Positions 1 to 8,026 of a stretch of DNA of 40,326 nt are shown here, piece by piece; position 1 is the stretch's first letter; every line of letters starts with the position of its first letter. The notes under the pieces are model-generated. The model was given only the letters and a program-made list of their open reading frames with translations, was not told the origin of the DNA and searched no databases. Position numbers and translations under genes: made by a program. Source of the DNA: Bacillota bacterium (lineage in GTDB: Bacteria > Bacillota > Clostridia > Christensenellales > Aristaeellaceae); contig JAEYAR010000150.1 in assembly GCA_023404715.1 (NCBI GenBank), positions 1 to 40,326 on the forward strand, read 5' to 3'.

Positions 1-151
1 CTACAAGGTCGCCCAGCGAGCGACTAGCCGCCCGGAATTTGGAGCGCAACGCGCGGAAATATCCGGCGGCGTACCCCGGCACGGAACGTGGCGGGGCGCA
101 AACAAGGGATAAGATCATGAGGAAGACTGAGATCATCTCGAAGTCGCTCAT
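1..151 (-). CDS. Possible partial small holin-like toxin-type ORF, cut by the left edge
   Basis: Reading leftwards from an ATG at 151 there is an open frame of 50 codons with no stop before the window edge. Its N-terminus, MSDFEMISVFLMILSLVCA, is a short acidic start followed by one hydrophobic helix. This resembles the N-terminus of the small putative holin-like toxins (Fst/TxpA-like) of Firmicutes as I remember them. A GGGGTG stretch lies about seven bases upstream of the ATG. The rest of the frame is Arg/Ser/Gly-rich and not typical of that family, so the ORF could be a decayed or fused copy, or chance. The family call rests on the first 19 residues only. Confidence 0.3.
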   Translation of the reverse strand, partial: MSDFEMISVFLMILSLVCAPPRSVPGYAAGYFRALRSKFRAASRSLGDLV

Positions 152-268
152 GTTATCACCCCGCTTTCGTACGACGTCCCGCGGGGTTTCCGCCTGCAAG
201 CCCTTCCTGCCTACGGATTCATCACATCAGAGGAAATACGGTTCGTCAAGGGCTTATGATACGACGGA

Positions 269-295
269 GCGCGCGTCGCTTCGCTTGCGCGGGGG
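269..295 (+). repeat. 27-bp dispersed repeat, copy 1
   Basis: This 27-mer, rich in GCGC and CGCTTCGCTTGCG, lies 64 bases upstream of the alanine racemase start. An identical 27-mer occurs at 24403-24429 and a version with three mismatches at 24446-24472. All three copies are intergenic and in the same orientation. I see nothing else in 152-358 apart from the ribosome binding site AGGAGG at 345-350. Confidence 0.75.
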
Positions 296-358
296 CTTGG
301 AATCGTCCCGATCTACACAGGCCCCGCATCCAACGATCAAACATAGGAGGCCACCGGC

Positions 359-1504
359 ATGAACGCACCGTTCGTCCGCCGTACGTGGATCGAGATCGAC
401 CTGGATACCCTGATCCACAACTACATGGAGGCAAAGCGCATGACCCGGCCGGGCGTGCGCTTTGCCTGCGTCGTCAAGTCCAACGCCTACGGGCACGGCC
501 TGGCGCGCGTCTCGCAGGCGCTCGAGGAGGCGGGGGCGGACCTGTTCGCCGTCAGCTGCGCGCGCGAGGCGCTGTGCCTGCGGCGCGCGGGCATCCGCGC
601 GGACATCCTCGTCATGGGCCTTTGCGACGAGGCGCTTGGCGAGGACGCCGTCCGGGCCGGCCTCCTGCTGACCGTCGCCTCCCTCGCGGAGGGCGAGCGC
701 CTGGGCCGCGCCGCCGTCTCGCTGGGGCTCGAGGCGCGATTGCATGTCAAGCTCGACACCGGTTTTCACCGCCTGGGCTTTGACTGCACCGGGGCGGCGG
801 CGGACGAGATCGCGCGCCTTGCGCAGTTGCCCGGCATCCGGCTGGAAGGCCTGTACTCGCACCTGGCGCTCATCGACGAGGCGCGAGACGCCTTCCAGCA
901 CGACAATCTCGTGCGCATGGCGGACGCGCTGCGCGCGCGGGGCGTAGCAATACCGCTGCTTCATCTGTGCGACAGCATCGGCATGCTGCGCTATCCGCAG
1001 TGGCAATACGGCATGGTGCGCGCGGGCGCGTTGCTCTTCGGGGTGCGGCCCGCGCGCACGGAGCACCTGCCCTTTGCCTGCGACCCGGCGCTCACGTTTA
1101 AGACGACGATCGCGCAGATCCACCGCGTCGCGCCCGGCGAGCCGGTGGGCTACGACGACCGGGCGAACCTCACGCGCCCCTCTCGCATCGCGACGCTGTG
1201 CGCGGGCTACGGCGACGGCTACCCGCGCTGCATGGGCGGCGTGGCGAGCGTCTGCGTGCGGGGCCGCCTCGCGCCGGTCGTCGGCCTCGTATGCATGGAC
1301 CAGATGATGATCGACGTGACGGATATCCCGCAGGCGCGTCCGGGCGACGAGGTCACGCTGCTGGGCGGGGCAATCTCCTTCGCGCAGTACGCGGATTGGG
1401 CGCATACCAACCGCAACGAGGCGGTCTCGATCCTCAGCAAACGCCCGCCTCGGGTCTACTATCGCGGCGGCGAGATCGCCTTTGTGGACGACGAGCTGCT
1501 GTAA
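359..1504 (+). CDS. alr: Alanine racemase
   Basis: This is a cytoplasmic PLP-dependent racemase that interconverts L- and D-alanine (or a related amino acid), supplying D-Ala for peptidoglycan. The 381-residue length is normal for the family. The PLP-binding lysine is visible as K40 in VVKSNAYGHG near the first TIM-barrel strand. The second catalytic residue is probably Y265 in GEPVGYDDRAN. The C-terminal domain carries the family motifs CAGYGDGYPR and VCMDQMMIDVT. The ATG is preceded by AGGAGG at good spacing. An M20 amidohydrolase starts 17 bases after its stop, and two peptidoglycan-peptide hydrolases follow downstream, which fits a cell-wall or D-amino-acid salvage role. It may be a catabolic rather than the essential racemase, and broader amino-acid specificity cannot be excluded from sequence alone. 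Confidence 0.93.
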   Translation: MNAPFVRRTWIEIDLDTLIHNYMEAKRMTRPGVRFACVVKSNAYGHGLARVSQALEEAGADLFAVSCAREALCLRRAGIRADILVMGLCDEALGEDAVRAGLLLTVASLAEGERLGRAAVSLGLEARLHVKLDTGFHRLGFDCTGAAADEIARLAQLPGIRLEGLYSHLALIDEARDAFQHDNLVRMADALRARGVAIPLLHLCDSIGMLRYPQWQYGMVRAGALLFGVRPARTEHLPFACDPALTFKTTIAQIHRVAPGEPVGYDDRANLTRPSRIATLCAGYGDGYPRCMGGVASVCVRGRLAPVVGLVCMDQMMIDVTDIPQARPGDEVTLLGGAISFAQYADWAHTNRNEAVSILSKRPPRVYYRGGEIAFVDDELL

Positions 1505-1521
1505 GAAACGGGGGATTTTAC

Positions 1522-2715
1522 ATGGATTTGCGACGGCTCATGCGCGAGGCGCTCGACCTGCGCGAAGAGATCGTAGAGGACCGCCGCGCGCTGCACCGCC
1601 ATCCGGAGCTCGGCGGCGCGGAGGAGTGGACGCAGGCCTTCCTGATCGAGAAGCTCGCGCGGATGGGCCTGCGCGCGCAGACGTATCCGGGCCAGCGGGG
1701 CGTGGTCGCCCTGATCGAGGGGAACGCCCCCGGCGGGGGGAGCCTCCCCGGCAGAACCGTCGGTCTGCGGGCGGACATGGACGGCCTGCCCGTGCAGGAA
1801 GCGACCGGCCTTGCGTTCGCCTCCGAGATTCCCGGGCGCATGCACGCCTGCGGACACGACGCGCACATGGCCATTCAGCTGGGCGCGGCGAAGCTGCTGC
1901 TCGCGCATCGGGACCGGCTGCGCGGAAACGTCAAGCTCTTCTTCGAGCACGCGGAGGAGACGTACGGCGGCGCGCAGGAGATGATCGCCGCGGGCTGCAT
2001 GGAGAACCCGCACGTGGACGCGATGCTGGGGCTGCACATGCTTCCAACGCTCCCGGCGGGCAAGCTGCTCACCCGGCCCGGCCCGGTCAGCGGGTCGAGC
2101 ACGGATGTGCGCATCGCCTTTCACGGCCGCGCGGGCCACGGCGCGTACCCGGAGCGCGGGGTGGACGCGCTGCTCATCGCCGCGCAGGCCATCGTCGCGC
2201 TGCAGAGCGTCGTCAGCCGGAACGTATCGCCGCTGGACAGCGCGGCGCTATCCCTGGGCACGATCGCGGGGGGCAAGGCCTCCAACGTCGTGTGCGACGA
2301 GGTGGCGCTGCACGGCACGCTGCGTACGCTGCGAGAGGAGACGAAGGCGCTTTGCAAGGCGCGCATCACAGCCGTCTGCGAGGGCGTGGCGCAAAGCCTC
2401 GGCGGCAGCGCCGGCGTGGTCTTCACGGACAGCTACGGCGCGCTATACAACGACCCCGCGCTGCACGCGCGCTTTGAGGCCGTCGCCCGCGAGCTGATCG
2501 GGGCGCAGAACGTCGTAGCGCGCGAGGCCCCCAGCCTGGGCGTGGAGAGCTTCAGCTTCTTCGTGCAGCGCGTGCCGGGTGTGTATTACGACCTGGGCTG
2601 CGGCGTGGGCGCGCCCCTGCACGCCTGCGACTTTCACGTCGACGAGGATTGTCTGCCCCTGGGCGCGGCCTTGCAGGCCGCGACGGTGTTCGCATTTTTA
2701 GAGGATGGCGTTTGA
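1522..2715 (+). CDS. M20-family amidohydrolase (N-acyl-amino-acid / aminobenzoyl-glutamate type)
   Basis: This is a 397-residue cytoplasmic metallo-amidohydrolase of peptidase family M20D, which removes acyl groups from N-acyl amino acids or small peptides. The N-terminal motif RRALHRHPELGG is characteristic. Metal ligands are recognisable in GLRADMDGLPVQEATG, in HACGHDAHMA (Cys and His), in the acidic pair of EHAEETYGGAQ, in GLHMLP and in the last His of LHACDFHVDED. The dimerisation lid lies around residues 190-300. I chose the ATG at 1522 because GGGGG precedes it and because the frame upstream overlaps the racemase gene. It is probably co-transcribed with the racemase 17 bases upstream, suggesting that it releases amino acids that the racemase then processes. 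The exact substrate cannot be read from the sequence. Confidence 0.92.
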   Translation: MDLRRLMREALDLREEIVEDRRALHRHPELGGAEEWTQAFLIEKLARMGLRAQTYPGQRGVVALIEGNAPGGGSLPGRTVGLRADMDGLPVQEATGLAFASEIPGRMHACGHDAHMAIQLGAAKLLLAHRDRLRGNVKLFFEHAEETYGGAQEMIAAGCMENPHVDAMLGLHMLPTLPAGKLLTRPGPVSGSSTDVRIAFHGRAGHGAYPERGVDALLIAAQAIVALQSVVSRNVSPLDSAALSLGTIAGGKASNVVCDEVALHGTLRTLREETKALCKARITAVCEGVAQSLGGSAGVVFTDSYGALYNDPALHARFEAVARELIGAQNVVAREAPSLGVESFSFFVQRVPGVYYDLGCGVGAPLHACDFHVDEDCLPLGAALQAATVFAFLEDGV

Positions 2716-2764
2716 TGCTTTAGGAATCTGTAAAAAACGGGAGTGACCTTTGGGCCGCTTATCC

Positions 2765-3266
2765 CGTAGGCCAGCGATATACGCCGCTGCCTCCGGCGGG
2801 GATGCGCGCTCCGCTGGGGCCAGAAAGGGCAAGGGGGGTTGCGATTCCCCCCTTATGCCCTCTCTGGACTCTCCTATAACCCCCTAAACGCTCTTCAGCC
2901 GGGTCATCGGGCGGGCGCGCTATATTGCTCTGGGATGCCTTCGAAATCCGCTCCGCGGAAGGCATCCCTCCGCGAGCGCGCGCCTTCATCGCCCGCTGGC
3001 CCGCCTGGAAGCATCGCATGCGTTCTATATTAGGATTGCGGCCTGCGGGCCGCAAAGGATAAACACTTAGTGGCCAAAGGCCGCTATCGTTTCCCAGGGG
3101 AGGGCACCACGCCAGGGGGCTGGAAGCCCCCGAGAGTGGCCGCTTCAAGGGGTTACAGGGGCGTCCAGAGGGGACGAAGGGGGAAATCGGAATCCCCCTG
3201 GTCTACCTGGCCCCAGCGGAGCGCGCATCCCCGCCGGAGGCAGCAGCGTACCACCACTAGGCTACG
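2765..3266. repeat. Long inverted repeat element, about 500 bp, noncoding
   Basis: The 603-bp gap 2716-3318 holds no convincing gene. Instead, 2786-2823 and 3207-3244 are perfect 38-nt reverse complements. The match continues outward imperfectly to CGTAG at 2765 and CTACG at 3266. It also continues inward imperfectly for several tens of bases: CTCCTATAACCCCC near 2870 faces GGGGTTACAGG near 3150. Smaller hairpins fill the middle: an 11-bp stem at 2932-2942 with 2958-2968, the GCGGCC/GGGCCGC hairpin near 3040, and GGGGGCT/AGCCCCC near 3115. This is the shape of a miniature inverted-repeat element or a long structured RNA. No transposase is present. Confidence 0.85.
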
Positions 3267-3318
3267 AGCGAGCGCGTATAGGTCTGCATACCTAAAAAAC
3301 ATATAGGAGGTTTTCACC

Positions 3319-4128
3319 ATGAAACAATTCTTTCTATCCGCCGACATCGAGGGCACCTGCGGCATCGCGCACTGGGACGAGACCGAGAAGGGTAAGGACG
3401 GCTACGAGCACTTCGCCCTGCAGATGACGCGCGAGGTCGCCGCGGCCTGCGAGGGCATCCTCAAAGCGGGGGCGGACAGCGTATTCGTCAAGGACGGGCA
3501 CGACAGCGCCCGCAACATCAACCCCGAGCTTCTGCCCGAGGCGGTGCAGATTTACCGCGGCTGGGGCCGCGACCTGTACGTCATGATGTCCGGCCTGACG
3601 GCGGAGCACGCGGGCGTCTTCTTTACGGGCTACCACAGCGCCGCGGGCGCGGACGGCAACCCGCTCTCCCATACCATGAACGGCCAGAACAACGAAGTGC
3701 GCATCAACGGCATCCGCACCAGCGAGCTGTACATGAACAGCCTTACCGCCGCGATGCTCGGCGTGCCCGTCGTCATGGTCACCGGCGATCAGATGCTCTG
3801 CGACTTCATCAAGACGCAAAACGATCAGATCTTTACCGTGCCCGTCAGCTACGGCGTGGGCAACGGTTCGGTCTCCATCCATCCCGGCCTGGCCGTGCGC
3901 CGCATCCGCGAGACAGCGGAAAAGGCCGCCGCCGCGTGCCTGCAAGACCCCGAGCGCTTCCGCTTCCCGCTGCCCGATCATTTCACCGTAGAGATCAACT
4001 TCAAGCAGCACTATCTGGCCCGCCGCGCCGCCTGCTATAAGGACGCCGTGCAGACGGATAGCCGTACCGTGCGCTTTGATACGGACTCGTACATGGAGGC
4101 GCTGCGCTTTGTATTCTTTGTAATCTAA
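3319..4128 (+). CDS. dppA: M55-family D-aminopeptidase (DppA-like)
   Basis: This is a 269-residue zinc peptidase of the M55 family, which cleaves N-terminal D-amino acids such as D-Ala from short peptides, typically D-Ala-D-Ala-type fragments from the cell wall. The N-terminal motif SADIEG supplies two metal ligands (D9 and E11). Other likely ligands are H61 in KDGHDS and H106 in GYHSAAG. The segment NGQNNEVRINGIRTSE matches the family's substrate-pocket region. The ATG is preceded by AGGAGG, and an LD-carboxypeptidase starts 23 bases after the stop, so the two are likely one operon. Together with the upstream racemase it could turn D-Ala released from peptides into L-Ala. No signal peptide is present, so it acts in the cytoplasm on imported peptides. 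Confidence 0.93.
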   Translation: MKQFFLSADIEGTCGIAHWDETEKGKDGYEHFALQMTREVAAACEGILKAGADSVFVKDGHDSARNINPELLPEAVQIYRGWGRDLYVMMSGLTAEHAGVFFTGYHSAAGADGNPLSHTMNGQNNEVRINGIRTSELYMNSLTAAMLGVPVVMVTGDQMLCDFIKTQNDQIFTVPVSYGVGNGSVSIHPGLAVRRIRETAEKAAAACLQDPERFRFPLPDHFTVEINFKQHYLARRAACYKDAVQTDSRTVRFDTDSYMEALRFVFFVI

Positions 4129-4151
4129 GTAAACATGAAAAGGAGAAGCCT

Positions 4152-5066
4152 ATGACGGTTCAACCTAGGCCCGTGGGTTTGGGGGACTGTATCCGCATCG
4201 TGGGCGTATCCGGCGCGGTGCGCCGGAGCATGGGCCAGAGCGTGGAGGAGGGCGTAGAGCGCATTCGTGCGCTGGGCTTTCGCGTGCAGGTGGACGAGAG
4301 CGCATACGCCCATTACGGCTACCTGTCCGGCACGGACGCCGCGCGGGCGAACGCGCTCATGCGCGCGTTCACCGAGACGGGGGTGGACGCCGTGCTGTGC
4401 ATCAAGGGCGGTTACGGAACGCCCCGTATTCTGGACAGGCTGGATTACCGGCTGATCCGCGAGAGCCGCCGGGCGTTCGTCGGCTACAGCGACATCACCG
4501 CGCTGCATACGGCCTTCCTGTCGCGCGCAGGGCTGTGTACCTACCATGGGCCCATGCCCGTCAGCGAATCGCTGGGATCGGACGAGCCCACGCGGCGAAG
4601 CTTCCTGCGCGCGCTGCGCGGGGAGGGAGGCCCCCTTCAAAACCCGGACGGAGCGCCGCTTCGCAGCCTTAGAGGCGGCAGCGCGCAGGGCGAGCTAGTC
4701 GGGGGCAACCTTTCGCTCCTCGCCGCGCTCATGGGCACGCCTTACGAGCCGGATACCCGCGGACGCATCCTCTTTCTAGAGGACGTCGGCGAAAAGACGT
4801 ACAATGTCGACCGCATGCTCACGCAGCTGCGCCTGGCGGGCAAGCTGGACGCGTGCGCGGGCATCGTGCTGGGGCAGTTCACCGACTGCCCGGTAGAGTA
4901 TGCGGATTACGGGCTGACGCTGGATGAGGTCTTTGCCGACCTGCTGCCTGCGCATGTGCCCGCCGTGCGCGGGCTGATGGCGGGCCATTGCAGCCCCAAC
5001 CTGACGCTGCCGCTCGGGCGTCTGTGCGCGCTCGACGCGAACGCGGGCACGCTGTCGGTTTTATAA
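4152..5066 (+). CDS. ldcA: LD-carboxypeptidase (S66 family, LdcA/MccF-like)
   Basis: This is a 304-residue serine peptidase of family S66. Its members remove the terminal D-Ala from muropeptide tetrapeptides (LdcA) or cleave related amide bonds (MccF). The Ser-Glu-His triad is readable: S113 in GYSDITALH, E210 in FLEDVGEKTYN and H279 in AGHCSPNLTLPLG. The N-terminal motif IRIVGVSGAV and the central IKGGYG are also typical of the family. No signal peptide is seen, which fits cytoplasmic muropeptide recycling. It follows the M55 aminopeptidase by 23 bases with AGGAG before the ATG, so the pair probably acts in succession on the same peptides. An immunity function against a microcin-like peptide is an alternative that sequence alone cannot rule out. 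Confidence 0.92.
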   Translation: MTVQPRPVGLGDCIRIVGVSGAVRRSMGQSVEEGVERIRALGFRVQVDESAYAHYGYLSGTDAARANALMRAFTETGVDAVLCIKGGYGTPRILDRLDYRLIRESRRAFVGYSDITALHTAFLSRAGLCTYHGPMPVSESLGSDEPTRRSFLRALRGEGGPLQNPDGAPLRSLRGGSAQGELVGGNLSLLAALMGTPYEPDTRGRILFLEDVGEKTYNVDRMLTQLRLAGKLDACAGIVLGQFTDCPVEYADYGLTLDEVFADLLPAHVPAVRGLMAGHCSPNLTLPLGRLCALDANAGTLSVL

Positions 5067-5238
5067 TCTTTTATGCGCATGCGCCGCATGGATCGTACAT
5101 ATGTATAAGTAAAGAAAAAACAAAACCGCGCGGCCCGTGCGCGCGTCTATGCTATGAACGCTGCGCATGCGTCCGCGCTTCGGCGCTGGGAAAATGTGAA
5201 CGCATCGTGGCAAAACGTTGTCGTTTTCCGCGAAACGA

Positions 5239-5267
5239 TTGCTTTGTCCACAGAAGCTTGGTATAAT
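5239..5267 (+). promoter_or_regulatory. Sigma-A promoter of the dual PPIase lipoprotein gene
   Basis: TTGCTT at 5239-5244 and a perfect TATAAT at 5262-5267 are separated by 17 bases. Transcription would start near 5275, about 100 bases before the ATG at 5372. The rest of the 305-base gap 5067-5371 holds only short palindromes near 5075-5105 and no gene that I can support. Confidence 0.8.
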
Positions 5268-5371
5268 GGAGGACATGGCGGCTTGGGCCTGTGTTCCATT
5301 TGCCGCGGCGAAAAGGGATCCATTGCAGGGGGTAGACCTCCCTGCGAGAGTATTTGGAGGGAAAACCGATC

Positions 5372-7750
5372 ATGAAGCACATCCGCGTCATCCTGTGCTG
5401 CCTCCTGGCTGTGGCGATGCTCGTCACGCTCACCGGGTGCCAGCAATCTACCCCGACCCCGACGGCGGCGCCGACCGAGGCGCCCACGGCGACACCGGAA
5501 CCGACGGCCGAGCCAACGGAGGAACCGACGGCCGAACCGACAGCCGAGCCGACGGAAGAACCGACGGCCGAACCGACGGAGGAACCGACAGCCGAGCCGA
5601 CGGAAGAACCGACGGAGGAACCGACAGCCGAACCGGTAGCCGCGCCTGCGTCGATTTCCGATGAGGAGCCCGTTGCGACGGCCGAGCCGACGGAGGAACC
5701 GACGGCCGAGCCGACGGAAGAACCGACGGCCGAGCCGACGGAAGAACCGACAGCCGAGCCGACGGCGGAACCGACCGAAGTACCGGCGGAAAATGCGACG
5801 CCCTCTGAGCCGCAGGCGGACGACCTGATCGCCAAGGCCGGCGAGCTGACGCTTACCTATGGCGAGACGATCGGCGAGGTCGAGATGACCAAGACGCAGT
5901 ACGCTTCGCTCATGCAGCAGTATTACGGCCAGACCATCGACGTCGAGGATGTGGAATTCCAGCGCGTCATCGCCGAGACGGTCGCGCAGGGGATGATGGA
6001 GCAAAAGGTCTACCTGCAGAAGTTTGAAGACCTGGGCATGGCCATCACGGATGAGCGCATGCAGGAGATCGAGGCGGAAGTGCAGGCCATGTACGACGAC
6101 ATGTACGAGCAGTACACGCAGTACTTCCAGATGAGCTATGGCCTCACCGACGAAGAGGAGATCAAGACCGAGATCGAGAATCTGTTCGCGCAGAACAATT
6201 ACTCGATCGAAACCCTGACCGAGGCGGCTGTCGTCAGCGAAAAGCTGACCATGCTCTACGAGTATGCGACGAAGGACGTGGCCGTCACCGACCAGGACGT
6301 CAAGGCCGCGTATGACGCCAAGGTGGCTGAGGCGAAAGAGCTCTACGACGCAGACAAGGAACAGTTCGTCAACGATTACGTCAACGAGGCGCAGATCGTC
6401 TACACGCCCGAAGGGATCCGTCTGATCCAGCACGTGCTCGTCATGAAGGAAGACGATCCGGCAGAGGATGCGGCTACGCCCTCCGACGCGCAGGAGGCTT
6501 CCCCGTCTGAAACCGATGCTGTGCTTGCCGGCCGTGCGAAGGTGGAGAAGGCCCTGGAGGAGATCGAGGGCGGCATGGACTTCACCGAGGCCATCGGCCA
6601 GTATGGCGAGGATTCCGGCATGCAGATGGACAATTTGAAGGCCGGCTACCCCGTCTTTACGGCCTGCACGGGCTATGACCAGTCGTTTGTAGATAACGCG
6701 ATGGCCCTGGAGAAGATCGGCGACGTCAGCGGCATCGTCGAGACGACCTACGGCTACCACATCCTGCGCTACGCGGCTGACCTGACGCCGGGCGCGGTGG
6801 CATACGACGACCTGAAGGAAAGCCTCACCGCGACCGTGACCGACGAGATGAAGTCGGAGGCTTACGCGGCCGCCGAGAAGGAATGGCTCGCGGAGTACCC
6901 GGTCGAGCTCGTGGGCGTCGACCTGCTCGTCAGCGTCGTCGAGGCGGCCCCCGCCGCCGTGCCGGAGCTGATCTATAACCGCGTGAGCGAGGAGATGCAG
7001 CTGCTCGACAAGCCCGAAGGCATCGCGATCGCGACCTTGGCCCCGGGCGTGCGCGTGAGCGTCGAAGGGTATATTACCGTTTCCGGCAAGGAATACGCCT
7101 ATGTGACCGTGCTGGGTAGCAACCTGCTGGGCTACGTGGAGACCGCGACGCTTGAAGAGATCACCCAGGAAGAGGCGGAGGACGGCGTGACGGACGAGGG
7201 CATCACCGCCCTTGCGGTCGATCCTGCGGGCAAGCTGCCGCTCTTCACCCTCGTCATGAACGACGGTAGCGTCGTCTACGGCGAGCTGTATCCCGAGACC
7301 GCGCCCCAGAGCGTCGGCAACTTCATCGCGCTGGCCAACGACGAGTTCTATAACGGCCTCAAGTTCCACCGCGTCATCGCCGGCTTTATGATTCAGGGCG
7401 GCGACCCCAGCGGCAACGGAACCGGCGGCCCGGGCTATGCCATCAAGGGCGAGTTTACGAACAACGGCGTGGAGAACGCCGTCGCGCATGAGCGTGGCGT
7501 GCTCTCCATGGCCCGCTCGACGAACAACGACTCCGCGGGCTCGCAGTTCTTCATCTGCCACGCGGACGCCGCCAGCCTGGATGGACAATATGCGGCCTTC
7601 GGCCGCGTGCTCGAGGGAATGGATACGGTGGACGCCATCGCCTCTACGCCCACGGACAGCTCCGACGCGCCCAAGACCGAGCAGGTGATGAAGCTCGTGC
7701 ACGTGGAAACCTACGGCGCGGACTACCCGTTCGACAAAATCGTCGACTGA
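5372..7750 (+). CDS. Lipoprotein with parvulin-like and cyclophilin PPIase domains
   Basis: This 792-residue surface lipoprotein is predicted to catalyse cis-trans isomerisation of Xaa-Pro bonds in secreted proteins. A lipobox LTGC places the lipid-bearing cysteine at residue 23. Residues 27-148 are a Thr/Glu/Pro repeat stalk. About 150-345 is a helical SurA/PrsA-type chaperone region. About 347-466 is parvulin-like (IQHVLVM, GGMDFTEA, GYHILRYA). About 534-597 looks SH3-like. Residues 624-791 are a complete cyclophilin with FHRVIAGFMIQGGDP, GSQFFIC and the C-terminal FGRVLEGMD. The start at 5372 follows GGAGGG; the ATG at 5354 would lack a ribosome binding site. It has its own promoter and terminator. 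The repeat stalk is prone to length variation, and combining two unrelated isomerase folds in one chain is unusual. Confidence 0.93.
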   Translation: MKHIRVILCCLLAVAMLVTLTGCQQSTPTPTAAPTEAPTATPEPTAEPTEEPTAEPTAEPTEEPTAEPTEEPTAEPTEEPTEEPTAEPVAAPASISDEEPVATAEPTEEPTAEPTEEPTAEPTEEPTAEPTAEPTEVPAENATPSEPQADDLIAKAGELTLTYGETIGEVEMTKTQYASLMQQYYGQTIDVEDVEFQRVIAETVAQGMMEQKVYLQKFEDLGMAITDERMQEIEAEVQAMYDDMYEQYTQYFQMSYGLTDEEEIKTEIENLFAQNNYSIETLTEAAVVSEKLTMLYEYATKDVAVTDQDVKAAYDAKVAEAKELYDADKEQFVNDYVNEAQIVYTPEGIRLIQHVLVMKEDDPAEDAATPSDAQEASPSETDAVLAGRAKVEKALEEIEGGMDFTEAIGQYGEDSGMQMDNLKAGYPVFTACTGYDQSFVDNAMALEKIGDVSGIVETTYGYHILRYAADLTPGAVAYDDLKESLTATVTDEMKSEAYAAAEKEWLAEYPVELVGVDLLVSVVEAAPAAVPELIYNRVSEEMQLLDKPEGIAIATLAPGVRVSVEGYITVSGKEYAYVTVLGSNLLGYVETATLEEITQEEAEDGVTDEGITALAVDPAGKLPLFTLVMNDGSVVYGELYPETAPQSVGNFIALANDEFYNGLKFHRVIAGFMIQGGDPSGNGTGGPGYAIKGEFTNNGVENAVAHERGVLSMARSTNNDSAGSQFFICHADAASLDGQYAAFGRVLEGMDTVDAIASTPTDSSDAPKTEQVMKLVHVETYGADYPFDKIVD
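5451..5815 (+). repeat. In-frame Thr-Glu-Pro tandem repeat region
   Basis: Near-identical 12-bp units encoding PTEE or PTAE tetrapeptides recur about 25 times, interrupted once near 5640-5685 by a non-repetitive stretch (VAAPASISDEEPVA). The region encodes a rigid, acidic, extended spacer between the lipid anchor and the folded domains. Because the DNA units are almost identical, copy number probably varies by slippage and short-read assemblies may collapse it. Confidence 0.9.
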
Positions 7751-7771
7751 TCCGTCGGCTATCAAAATGCT

Positions 7772-7807
7772 GCACCCTGCCCTGCATCGGGCGGGGTGCT
7801 TCTTTTC
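7772..7807 (+). terminator. Rho-independent terminator after the PPIase gene
   Basis: An 11-bp stem with one wobble pair (7772-7782 with 7789-7799), a six-base loop and the T-rich tail TTCTTTT make a good terminator 21 bases after the stop codon. Confidence 0.85.
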
Positions 7808-7924
7808 GCGCGAAAATCCAGCAAAATCGGGCATTTTATCATTCGCATATATGAATGGTATTCTAATATTTTTATAAAATATCAGAAAAGCATGCGAAAA
7901 TTCACTTTTTATGAAAAAATAGGA

Positions 7925-7953
7925 TTGACGTTTTGCTCAAAATGTGATAAATT
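7925..7953 (+). promoter_or_regulatory. Probable promoter of the TctCBA operon
   Basis: TTGACG at 7925-7930 and TAAATT at 7948-7953 are 17 bases apart, inside an AT-rich stretch (about 7810-7990) that contrasts strongly with the flanking GC-rich genes. The -10 matches consensus at four of six positions. The AT-rich DNA may hold regulator sites; I see no clear operator. Confidence 0.55.
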
Positions 7954-8026
7954 TAAACAAACAAAGCCTATATGTTTTCTGTATAGGAGACGGTAGGGGC
8001 TTTGAACATGGAGGAGGTTATTTCCC

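Noticed and set aside
2759..3148. 129-codon minus-strand frame and 78-codon plus-strand frame inside the inverted repeat
   Set aside because: Both are composed of repeat sequence, lack plausible ribosome binding sites and resemble nothing.
5243..5254. DnaA-box-like TTGTCCACA
   Set aside because: A single near-match inside a promoter spacer without further boxes or an AT-rich unwinding region is not an origin.
5147..7834. 895-codon open frame on the minus strand, opposite the PPIase lipoprotein gene
   Set aside because: It is an arginine/histidine-rich low-complexity shadow created by the codon bias and repeats of the real gene; it has no ribosome binding site or recognisable domain.
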